Shown here: positions 1 to 6,435 of the stretch, piece after piece
Position numbering within the stretch: position 1 is the stretch's first letter
Layout: the number at the start of each line of letters is the position of its first letter
NCBI GenBank assembly: GCA_013824905.1
Contig: PNOO01000011.1
Coordinates: 1 to 20,627, forward strand
DNA from: Syntrophus sp. (in: bacteria)
GTDB taxonomy: Bacteria > Desulfobacterota > Syntrophia > Syntrophales > UBA5619
Direction of reading: 5' to 3'
DNA length: 20,627 bases
The notes under the pieces: model-generated
Told to the model about the DNA's origin: nothing
Database searches by the model: none
The model's input: the letters and a program-made list of their open reading frames with translations, nothing else
Position numbers and translations under genes: made by a program

Positions 1-597
1 GTCCGTGTCACGTCCGAAACGGCGGCCCGGACCTCCAAGCCCGGGGTCGTCATGGGGCTGGCCTGGACGCCGACCGGCGGCGACCTCTTGTTCGTCGAGG
101 CCACCTCCATGAAGGGTAAAGGCGGACTGACCCTGACCGGCCAGCTCGGCGACGTGATGAAGGAATCGGCGACCGCGGCGCTCAGCTTCATCCGCGCCAA
201 CGCCGAGGAGCTGGGGATCGCGAAGGACTTCTTCGAAGGGCTTGACATCCATATCCATGTCCCCTCGGGCGCCATTCCCAAAGACGGACCATCGGCGGGA
301 GTGACGATGCTCACCGCTCTGGTCTCGCTCCTCACGAACCGGACGGTGAAGAAGGACCTCGCGATGACGGGCGAGATCACCCTCCGGGGGCTGGTCCTCC
401 CGGTAGGAGGGATCAAGGAGAAGGTCCTCGCGGCCCATCGCGCCGGGGTGAAGACAATCATCATGCCCAAATGGAACAGAAAAGACCTGGAAGAGATTCC
501 GTTAAAGGTCAGAAAAGAGATCGCCTTCCACTTCGTCGACGAGATGCTGGAGGTCCTCCGGATCGCACTTGACAAGGCGCCGGCGTCATCAGTATAG
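1..597 (+). CDS. lon: Lon protease (LonA), C-terminal proteolytic domain, 5'-truncated
   Basis: The frame is open from base 1, so this is the last 198 residues of a longer protein whose N-terminal and AAA+ parts lie upstream of the window. The visible part is the Lon serine-protease domain. The catalytic Ser is in DGPSAGVTM (codon 292-294) and the catalytic Lys in GGIKEKVLAAHRAG (codon 415-417), forming the Ser-Lys dyad. The PTGGDLLFVEA, MTGEITLRG and VLPVGG segments are also typical of the family. Lon is a cytoplasmic ATP-dependent protease that degrades misfolded and regulatory proteins. The end is natural, with a short tail after the domain. The internal ATG at position 52 is not a real start because Lon sequence continues in frame upstream of it. 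Family identity is very secure. Confidence 0.97.
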   Translation, partial: VRVTSETAARTSKPGVVMGLAWTPTGGDLLFVEATSMKGKGGLTLTGQLGDVMKESATAALSFIRANAEELGIAKDFFEGLDIHIHVPSGAIPKDGPSAGVTMLTALVSLLTNRTVKKDLAMTGEITLRGLVLPVGGIKEKVLAAHRAGVKTIIMPKWNRKDLEEIPLKVRKEIAFHFVDEMLEVLRIALDKAPASSV

Positions 598-616
598 AAA
601 TTAATAGGGTGTATTT

Positions 617-630
617 CCTTTATTGAAAGG
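617..630 (+). promoter_or_regulatory. Small hairpin covering the lipoprotein ribosome binding site
   Basis: CCTTT (617-621) and AAAGG (626-630) are perfect complements around a 4-nt loop. The right arm is the best Shine-Dalgarno match for the ATG at 639. The stem is only 5 bp and A/T-rich, so any effect on translation is speculative. Confidence 0.3.
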
Positions 631-638
631 TGGGAACT

Positions 639-1247
639 ATGAAACGAAAAATAGGGAAATGGTTTGTGTTGGTTTTTATGGCTGCGGTGATTCTCTCTCT
701 GTCCGGTTGCGGCGGGAGTGAAGATACGCCGGGAACCATCGAATTGAATAACAATAGCGTTGCGACGATTGATGGTTTTTATCTGGCGCCCGTAAACCAA
801 GCCTCATGGGGGGCGAATATTTTGGCGGGCCCGTTATTTTCCGGACAACAGACTTTTATTGTCGATATCGTCCCGGGTTATTATGACGCGAAGATTAGGG
901 CCGCCGGAGTGTACAGTGACTATTTCGGCTATCTGTATGACATCTATATAGCCGCAGGGATTACTCGACAGCTTAACGTACGTAATTCCAGTTTCACGGG
1001 GTCGCTGGAGATCCGTAATACTACTCTTGGCTTCAATATTATCGGCATATATGTTGTTCCTGCCGACGCTCCCACATGGGGCGCAAATCTGATTTCTTCA
1101 GCGATCGGGCCGTTGGGTTCCCGTCAGTTCATTGACATCAGCCCGGGCCTTTATGATGTGAAGGTCGTATGGAATGTCGGTCCGGATTCCATCGATTACG
1201 ATATCCGGATCGACTCATTGACTCTGACAACACTCAACGTCGATTAA
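639..1247 (+). CDS. Putative lipoprotein with two tandem ~80-residue repeats
   Basis: The product is 202 aa. The start is placed at ATG 639 (MKRKIGKWF), behind AAAGGTGGG; the frame also has a GTG at 630, but that lies inside the ribosome binding site. Residues 1-25 form a lipoprotein signal peptide with a charged start, a hydrophobic core and a lipobox LSGC, so the mature protein should be lipid-anchored at the cell envelope. The rest is two copies of one unit. Copy 1 has SWGANIL and VPGYYDAKI; copy 2 has TWGANLI and SPGLYDVKV, each preceded by an IELNN/LEIRN-type beta-strand segment. This suggests two similar beta-rich domains. No catalytic motif is visible and I do not recognise a named function. 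The gene is visibly less GC-rich than lon. A second secreted-protein gene follows 17 nt downstream. Confidence 0.85.
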   Translation: MKRKIGKWFVLVFMAAVILSLSGCGGSEDTPGTIELNNNSVATIDGFYLAPVNQASWGANILAGPLFSGQQTFIVDIVPGYYDAKIRAAGVYSDYFGYLYDIYIAAGITRQLNVRNSSFTGSLEIRNTTLGFNIIGIYVVPADAPTWGANLISSAIGPLGSRQFIDISPGLYDVKVVWNVGPDSIDYDIRIDSLTLTTLNVD

Positions 1248-1264
1248 TAAACAGGGGGTTTCCT

Positions 1265-1567
1265 ATGAAGCGCATGACATCATTAATTTACACGAGCGTA
1301 ATCCCATCATTTCTGATCACGGTCTTTTTGGGGACCGTCTACGGCGCCTCTATGACCATGCAGCGCGAGGGTGGTCTTCAAAATGGCCAGGAGAGTACGG
1401 TCGCAAAAGACGATGTGTATAGAGACGGCAGTCAACTCACGTTCTCTCCTCTGCGGCTTAAGAACAAAAGTGACTCCGGCAGGGAATCCGGGGCCGACAG
1501 CCCATCGGTGAAAATGGAGCGTTACAAGCCCTATCAAAAGGGTGAGGGTGAAAGAAAAATAAGATAG
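1265..1567 (+). CDS. Small secreted protein of unknown function
   Basis: The product is 100 aa, starting at ATG 1265 with AGGGGG about 8 nt upstream. The frame is open further upstream, but only inside the preceding lipoprotein gene. Residues 1-27 (MKRMTSLIY then a hydrophobic stretch ending TVYGA) look like a Sec signal peptide with a plausible cleavage after VYG. The mature part is hydrophilic and rich in Ser, Lys, Arg and Glu, without cysteines, and is probably poorly structured. The 17-nt spacing to the lipoprotein gene suggests co-transcription. No family is recognised. Its stop lies only 16 nt from the end of the convergent transglutaminase-like gene. Confidence 0.6.
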   Translation: MKRMTSLIYTSVIPSFLITVFLGTVYGASMTMQREGGLQNGQESTVAKDDVYRDGSQLTFSPLRLKNKSDSGRESGADSPSVKMERYKPYQKGEGERKIR

Positions 1568-1583
1568 GACATCCGCCACCGCT

Positions 1584-2255
1584 TCATGCTCCTTCGGTTT
1601 CCTGCTCGACTTCGCTCTCGAAGTCGGCTTTATTCCAGGAGGGATCCATCAGATATTCCCGGCGGAACGTCTCCTGGATCCGGTCGATGGGGACGTCGGC
1701 ATATTCACCCCGATAGGCAAGGTATTCCATGTGCCTTTTCCCCTCGAGATCAAACGGATGATAGATGGAGTCGCCGTGCCCGTCGAAATCAAGGGGTTTG
1801 AAGCGGAACCGCTCGCACAGCCCGATGTTGAATGCTGGCGTCGCCTTTACCCAGGCGCCGTTCAGATAGACGGACGTATATCCGTGCCACAGGAAGACAT
1901 CGGTCTTCATCAGAGCGCGCATGCGCGCGGTGGTGAGATGGTTCCGCACATCGGCAAAGCCCAGCCGGGCAGGAATCTCCATGGCCCGGCAGCAGGCCGC
2001 AAGCAGGACCGCCTTGGCCACACACCAGCCGCGACCGCTCAGCAGTGTCGCGCTCGCCCGGAGCCCCTCTATGGACAGATCGATGCTGTACGGATCGTAC
2101 CGGATGCCGTCCCGGACGGCATAATAGAGCCTGATTGCACGCTCCCGCTGATCCGGCTGATCACCGGAGTTTTCCTTTGCAAACGCGACGACTGACCGGC
2201 TGTCGCAGTCGACGACCGGCGACGGTTGCAGATACTGCCTCATCTCTGGATGCAT
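1584..2255 (-). CDS. Transglutaminase-like (cysteine protease fold) protein
   Basis: The product is 223 aa and apparently cytoplasmic, with no signal peptide. The start at 2255 is supported by AAGGGGG 7 nt upstream on the minus strand. The core of the transglutaminase-like superfamily is visible. RIRYDPY-type sequence precedes the Cys in GRGWCVAKAVLL (Cys78), which sits at the start of a helix, and WHGYTSVYLNGAW carries the His (His124). This fits the PF01841-type thiol fold, whose members act as peptidases, amidases or transferases. The third member of the triad, usually Asp shortly after the conserved Trp, is not obvious: the sequence reads WVKATPAFN, so Asn143 or another residue may serve. 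The substrate cannot be inferred. It is a single gene, convergent with the secreted-protein pair. Confidence 0.85.
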   Translation of the reverse strand: MHPEMRQYLQPSPVVDCDSRSVVAFAKENSGDQPDQRERAIRLYYAVRDGIRYDPYSIDLSIEGLRASATLLSGRGWCVAKAVLLAACCRAMEIPARLGFADVRNHLTTARMRALMKTDVFLWHGYTSVYLNGAWVKATPAFNIGLCERFRFKPLDFDGHGDSIYHPFDLEGKRHMEYLAYRGEYADVPIDRIQETFRREYLMDPSWNKADFESEVEQETEGA

Positions 2256-2390
2256 ATCATCCCCCTTCTTTACACAGGGTAAAATCTACTCTCAAAGCGG
2301 TTAGCGGTCAAGCCCGTTCGGTGTGTTCAGGTCGGTGTGGCAACACCGGCGGCTTTATTATTACTCCGGAAAGTAAACATGTGAAGGGTT

Positions 2391-2453
2391 GTCATGCCGG
2401 ACTTGATCCGGCATCCAGTCCTCTTGGTAGATTCCCGCTTTCGCGGGAATGAC
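2391..2453. repeat. REP-like double-hairpin intergenic repeat
   Basis: There are two perfect hairpins. The first is ATGCCGGA (2394-2401), loop CTTGA, TCCGGCAT (2407-2414). The second is ATTCCCGC (2431-2438), loop TTTC, GCGGGAAT (2443-2450). The ends GTCAT and ATGAC are also complementary. I recognise this as a widespread intergenic palindromic repeat of proteobacterial genomes, which commonly causes false short protein calls containing PRKREST-like sequence. A 22-nt-or-so linker carries no gene. Confidence 0.75.
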
Positions 2454-2471
2454 AGTTTTGCCTTTATAATT

Positions 2472-2501
2472 GCCGGAGTAATATCTGCCGGAGTAATATC
2501 T
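2472..2501 (+). repeat. Two tandem 15-bp direct repeats abutting a -35 box
   Basis: The unit GCCGGAGTAATATCT occurs at 2472-2486 and again at 2487-2501 without change. The second copy ends on the first base of the TTGACA -35 element. An 11-nt inverted copy lies at 2359-2369, on the far side of the REP-like element. The position suggests either regulator half-sites or the edge of a small mobile repeat. Confidence 0.7.
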
Positions 2502-2529
2502 TGACACACAGAAGCCATCTTTCTATACT
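2501..2529 (+). promoter_or_regulatory. Sigma70-type promoter for the flavoprotein gene
   Basis: TTGACA (2501-2506), a 17-bp spacer and TATACT (2524-2529) form a near-consensus promoter. It would give a 5' leader of about 125 nt before the ATG at 2660. Confidence 0.7.
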
Positions 2530-2659
2530 CACGTCGATTAAAAGCATGTTCTCGTTAAAATAATGACCATTTTTCACAGGATCTGAGGAGATACCCCCGT
2601 CGACTGAGCTTCAAGGACGGGATTCAGACATATCGAACCCTTGATTGGCAGGAGGCGCC

Positions 2660-3643
2660 ATGCTCAAGACCAGGATAACCGAACTACTGGGGATTCAATA
2701 TCCGATCATCGGCGGGACCATGATGGACCTTACGCTGGCCCCCTTCGTGGCTGCAATTTCCAATGCCGGCGCGCTCGGCATTATCGCCTCGGCCATCTTC
2801 AAGGACCCGGAGAAACTTCGCCTGGAAATCAGAAAAACCAGGGAATTGACCGATAAACCGTTCGCCGTAAACATCAATCTCTTCCCCCAACTGATGCCGC
2901 CCGATAACCGGGCGTTTCTCGATGTACTCTCCGCCGAGGGTGTAAGGATAATCGAGACATCCGGCCATCAGGCGCCGGTAGATCTGGTGGCGCTCTTCAA
3001 GGAATACGGCATGACCTGGATTCACAAATGCGTCGGGGTGCGTTACGCCAGGAAGGTGGCCTCACTCGGCGCGGACGCCGTAACGGTTGTGGGATATGAA
3101 AACGGCGGGGCGACGGGGATATTGAACATCACCACACTGGTACTGGTGCCGTCGGCGGTCGACGCAGTTCAGATTCCGGTCATCGGCGGCGGCGGCGTAG
3201 CCGACGGGCGCGGACTATACGCCGTGCTCGCGCTCGGTGCGGAAGCAGCCATCGTCGGCTCGCGTTTCGTCCTTTCCGACGAATGCCCGGTGCATCCGCA
3301 TCTGAAGCAGGCGCTTTGCGAGGCCAACGAGCTCAGCACCGACCTGATCATGTTCTCGGTCGGTTTCACGCATCGCGTATGGATGAACGAGCCGGCCAAA
3401 AAGACCCTTGAAATTGAAAAAAGGGGGGGCGCCCTGGAAGAGATACTCCCCTATGTCTCCGGCGAAGCGGCGAGGAAGATGTACCAGACCGGCGATTTGA
3501 ACGCGGGAACCATCTCCATATCACAGGGGATAGGCATCCCCAAGAAAATCATGCCGGTCCGGGATATCATCGCGGAGATGATCGAACAGGCGCAGTCGAT
3601 ACACAAGCGGATGGCCTCAATGGGAATGGCCTCTCCTCCTTAA
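2660..3643 (+). CDS. Nitronate monooxygenase / FabK-family FMN oxidoreductase
   Basis: The product is 327 aa. ATG 2660 is chosen because AGGAGG lies at 2650-2655; an in-frame TTG at 2645 would precede that site. The protein has the TIM-barrel layout of PF03060: an N-terminal TRITELLGIQYPIIGG, the AISNAGALGII strand, an IPVIGGGGVADGRG phosphate-binding loop and AAIVGSRF. These support FMN binding. Family members oxidise nitronates, reduce enoyl-ACP (FabK) or act as other flavin reductases. The motif that normally reads GGHxG here reads YENGGATG, so the usual catalytic His position is Ala151; nitronate oxidation by the standard mechanism is therefore doubtful. The gene stands alone behind its own promoter. 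The cellular substrate is unknown. Confidence 0.88.
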   Translation: MLKTRITELLGIQYPIIGGTMMDLTLAPFVAAISNAGALGIIASAIFKDPEKLRLEIRKTRELTDKPFAVNINLFPQLMPPDNRAFLDVLSAEGVRIIETSGHQAPVDLVALFKEYGMTWIHKCVGVRYARKVASLGADAVTVVGYENGGATGILNITTLVLVPSAVDAVQIPVIGGGGVADGRGLYAVLALGAEAAIVGSRFVLSDECPVHPHLKQALCEANELSTDLIMFSVGFTHRVWMNEPAKKTLEIEKRGGALEEILPYVSGEAARKMYQTGDLNAGTISISQGIGIPKKIMPVRDIIAEMIEQAQSIHKRMASMGMASPP

Positions 3644-3700
3644 CTTTTCAACGGGAAAGTGGTATATGATGATCCATTCTATTTCTGAGGAGGTGCTGCC

Positions 3701-4864
3701 CTGAAAAAACGAATCATCATCATTTTTCTGATCCTCCTTGTCGGTGTGGGGCTGCTCGTCTACTACGGACAACGCGAGGTTCGCCGGGGAGAGCTTTACT
3801 ACTCCGGGACCGTCGAAGCCACTCAGTCCCATCTTTCCCTCCAGACCGGCGGCCGTGTGCTCCGGGTGAACGTGCGCGAGGGACAGGCTGTCGTGAAGGA
3901 CCAGCTCCTGCTCGAACTGGACCCGGCGGAGTTCCGCTCCCGCATGGAACAGGCGAAGGCCAATCTCGAAAAATCCATGAAAACCCGGGAACAGGCAGAA
4001 ACCTTTCTGAAAGTTTACGAACAGACCCTCCCTGCCGAGGTGGCCCGAGCCGAGGCGGGCGTCCGCGCCCTGAAATCCCAATTGGATGATCTCAAAGCAG
4101 GCAGCCGGATACAGGAGATCGCCCGAGCGGACCAGGCGATGCAGAGCGCCGCCTCCGTCATGGAAGACGCGAAAAAAAACGCGGCCCGTTACGAAAACCT
4201 CTTCAAGAAGGGGCTGGTCTCGGATAAGGAGTGGGACGCCGTCCGCCTCCGATACGACCTTGCCCTGCGGGAATACGAGCGGAGCAGAGAGACCCTCGAC
4301 CTCGCTCGGGAAGGAAGCAGGGCGGAAACAATCCGCACCGCTGAAGCGAGAGTGGCCGAGGGGGAGGCCCTCCTGAAGCAGGCCCACAGCAATCTTATCC
4401 GGATCGAAGCGGCGAAAAAAGAGGTGGAAGCGGCCCGCTTGATCATTGCCGCGGCCCGCGCAACTTTTGATCAGACGGCGATCCAGCTTGATTATACGCA
4501 CCTGAAGGCGCCCCAGCCGGGCATCATCACCAGCCGTAACATCGAACCGGGAGAAGTGGTTACCCCTGGGCGGGAAGTCCTCACCCTCTCCGATCTTGAG
4601 AGGGTCGATCTGAAGATCTTCGTCGACGAGACGGAGATCGGCAAGGTCAAGCCGGGACAGAAGGCCGATGTCCGAGTAGACACCTTTCCCGATAAAACCT
4701 TCACGGGAACGGTCGCCTTCATATCACCTGAGGGAGAGTTTACGCCCAAGATCATCCAGACCCGAAAGGAAAGGGTCAAGCTGGTCTATCTTGTCAAGGT
4801 GTCCATCCCCAATCCGGCGCTGGAGCTAAAATCAGGGATGCCTGCCGATGCCTGGTTACGATAA
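3701..4864 (+). CDS. HlyD-family membrane fusion protein of an ABC exporter
   Basis: The product is 387 aa if translation starts at CTG 3701. AGGAGG at 3688-3693 is 7 nt from this CTG, and the resulting N-terminus KKRIIIIFLILLVGVGLLVYYG is a proper positively charged signal anchor. A start at the in-frame GTG 3746 would cut that segment in half and lacks a ribosome binding site. After the anchor comes a short barrel-sandwich half (SGTVEATQSHLSL, GGRVLRVNVREGQAV), a long Ala/Glu/Arg-rich coiled-coil hairpin (roughly residues 85-250), then LKAPQPGIITSRNIEPGEVV and a beta-barrel region. It should bridge the inner-membrane transporter to an outer-membrane channel across the periplasm, like YbhG. 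The last 17 nt overlap the next gene, so it is the first gene of the exporter operon. Confidence 0.88.
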   Translation: MKKRIIIIFLILLVGVGLLVYYGQREVRRGELYYSGTVEATQSHLSLQTGGRVLRVNVREGQAVVKDQLLLELDPAEFRSRMEQAKANLEKSMKTREQAETFLKVYEQTLPAEVARAEAGVRALKSQLDDLKAGSRIQEIARADQAMQSAASVMEDAKKNAARYENLFKKGLVSDKEWDAVRLRYDLALREYERSRETLDLAREGSRAETIRTAEARVAEGEALLKQAHSNLIRIEAAKKEVEAARLIIAAARATFDQTAIQLDYTHLKAPQPGIITSRNIEPGEVVTPGREVLTLSDLERVDLKIFVDETEIGKVKPGQKADVRVDTFPDKTFTGTVAFISPEGEFTPKIIQTRKERVKLVYLVKVSIPNPALELKSGMPADAWLR

Positions 4865-5672
4865 AACGCCTTCACCTGCCCCCCCTGACGGCGAAAGGGA
4901 CGCGAGGCCGCCTGTCTCGGAGGAGGCTTTCCTCCATATCGATGGCGTTTCCTGCCGATTCGGCGCGACAGAGGCGGTCCGCGACGTCACTTTCTCAGTC
5001 GAGGCGGGGACGATCTTCGGCCTCGTCGGCTCCGACGGGGCCGGAAAGTCCACCCTGCTCCGGATGGCGGCAACGATGCTCAAACCCGCCTCAGGCCGGA
5101 TCCGGATCGGCGGCAAGGATGTGGTGACCCAAAAGGCGGAAGCCAAGGCACTCATCGGCTACATGCCCCAGCGCTTCGGCCTCTATCAGGACCTGACGGT
5201 CGAGGAGAACATCGATTTTTTCATGAATATCTTCGGGATCAAAGGAACGGAAAGGAAGGCCCGGAAGGCCCTTTATCTAGGCTTTTCCAACCTGTTGCCG
5301 TTCACGGACAGACAGGCGGGGAACCTCTCCGGCGGGATGAAGCAGAAGCTCGGCCTCGCCTGCGTCCTCGTCCATGAACCGAAGCTCCTGATCCTGGATG
5401 AGCCGACAAACGGCGTCGATCCCGTTTCCCGTCAGGAGTTCTGGGAAATTCTGGAAAAAATGCGCGAGAAAGGGGTGACCATCCTCGTCTCCACCGCCTA
5501 CCTCGATGAGGGCGAACGGTGCGACCGATTGGGATTGATGCACCGGGCGGCGCTTCTGGAAACTGCCACCCCGGCAGAGATCCGCTCCCGTTTCGAGAAT
5601 CTGGAGGAGGCGATCATCCACCGCATGCAGGAGGCAGACGGGGAGCCGGCCCATGATACCTTTAAACTCTGA
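4848..5672 (+). CDS. ABC transporter ATP-binding protein (first ATPase)
   Basis: The product is 274 aa. Walker A is GSDGAGKST, the Q-loop region is GYMPQRFGLYQDLTVEEN, the signature is NLSGGMKQKLG, and Walker B is LLILDEPTNGVDP. The switch region VSTAYLDEG has Ala-Tyr where a His is usual (VSTHYMDE in relatives). This class drives ABC-2 exporters. In E. coli YbhF and RbbA two such domains are fused; here they are separate genes. The start overlaps the HlyD gene by 17 nt and the end overlaps the second ATPase gene by 20 nt, which indicates translational coupling. The N-terminal 25 residues are a Pro/Asp-rich extension before the ABC fold. Confidence 0.93.
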   Translation: MPGYDKTPSPAPPDGERDARPPVSEEAFLHIDGVSCRFGATEAVRDVTFSVEAGTIFGLVGSDGAGKSTLLRMAATMLKPASGRIRIGGKDVVTQKAEAKALIGYMPQRFGLYQDLTVEENIDFFMNIFGIKGTERKARKALYLGFSNLLPFTDRQAGNLSGGMKQKLGLACVLVHEPKLLILDEPTNGVDPVSRQEFWEILEKMREKGVTILVSTAYLDEGERCDRLGLMHRAALLETATPAEIRSRFENLEEAIIHRMQEADGEPAHDTFKL

Positions 5673-6435
5673 TCGCCACACCGCCGAAGCCATCGAGGTT
5701 TGGGAGCTCGAAAAGCGCTTCGGGGCGTTTACGGCCGTCGATAAAATCTCCTTCACGGTCCATCCGGGAGAGATTTTCGGTTTTCTCGGCTCCAACGGCT
5801 CGGGGAAATCGACAACGATCCGGATGCTCTGCGGGATCCTCGCGCCGACCTCCGGCACGGGAAAAGTGGCCGGTTTCGACATCGTCGCGCAGGCCGAAGA
5901 GGTCAAACACGCGATCGGTTACATGTCCCAGAAATTCTCCCTCTATGAGGACCTTACTCCCCTGGAGAACCTCCGCTTCTATCTCGGCGTTTACAGTGTG
6001 CCGGAGGAGCAGTGGGCGGAGCGGCGCGACTGGGTCCTGGACGTCACCCGCCTTGCGGATGCCAAGAACCGAATGACCCGCGACCTCCCACCGGGATGGC
6101 GTCAGCGACTCGCTTTGGGTTGCGCCCTCCTCCACCGCCCCCGGATCCTCTTTCTCGACGAACCGACATCGGGCGTCGATCCGATCACCCGGCGCCACTT
6201 TTGGTCCTTCATCGGCCGAATCGCCGCCGAGGGGATCACCGTCTTCGTCACGACGCACTACATGGACGAGGCGCGTCACTGCGGGCGGATCGTGATGATC
6301 AACGAGGGGAGGATCGTCGCTTCGGGGAGCCCGGAAGAGATCGTCCGCGAGGCCTGCCCCGGACGATCCGACGCCGACCTGAACGACGCCTTCATCGCCC
6401 TGATGTCCGGGAAGAGCGCAAGGAGGTCTGCATGA
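5653..6435 (+). CDS. ABC transporter ATP-binding protein (second ATPase)
   Basis: The product is 260 aa. Walker A is GSNGSGKST, the Q-loop region GYMSQKFSLYEDLTPLEN, Walker B ILFLDEPTSGVDP, and the H-loop VTTHYMDEA. The signature motif is degenerate: LPPGWRQRLALG instead of LSGGQ. I recall the same kind of variant in the C-terminal half of YbhF/RbbA proteins, so it probably marks the family rather than damage. With the first ATPase it should form a heterodimer, in which the canonical signature of one faces the Walker A of the other. It overlaps the permease gene by the ATGA tetranucleotide at 6432-6435. Confidence 0.93.
   Translation: MIPLNSDRHTAEAIEVWELEKRFGAFTAVDKISFTVHPGEIFGFLGSNGSGKSTTIRMLCGILAPTSGTGKVAGFDIVAQAEEVKHAIGYMSQKFSLYEDLTPLENLRFYLGVYSVPEEQWAERRDWVLDVTRLADAKNRMTRDLPPGWRQRLALGCALLHRPRILFLDEPTSGVDPITRRHFWSFIGRIAAEGITVFVTTHYMDEARHCGRIVMINEGRIVASGSPEEIVREACPGRSDADLNDAFIALMSGKSARRSA

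Larger units (their letters stand above)
2256..2659. other. Intergenic region with repeats and a promoter
   Basis: This gap of about 400 nt between divergent genes holds no credible gene. From left to right it contains an inverted 11-nt copy of a repeat (TATTACTCCGG, 2359-2369), a REP-like double hairpin (2391-2453), two tandem 15-bp repeats (2472-2501), a sigma70-type promoter (2501-2529), and a 5' leader with one possible hairpin (CCCGTC at 2596-2601 with GACGGG at 2616-2621). Confidence 0.7.

Noticed and set aside
2327..2518. Minus-strand 63-aa reading frame containing PRKREST
   Set aside because: It is the translation of the double-hairpin repeat, a known source of false protein calls.
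3643..3660. Imperfect 7-bp hairpin after the flavoprotein gene as a terminator
   Set aside because: No T-tract follows and one pair is G-T; too weak to call.
3617..4501. 294-aa minus-strand reading frame opposite the HlyD-type gene
   Set aside because: It lies antisense to a clear coding region, has no ribosome binding site or family features, and reflects GC-rich codon bias.
6012..6431. 140-residue upstream extension of the first permease frame
   Set aside because: It is Arg/Pro-rich out-of-frame sequence of the second ATPase gene; the ATG at 6432 with AGGAGG is the true start.
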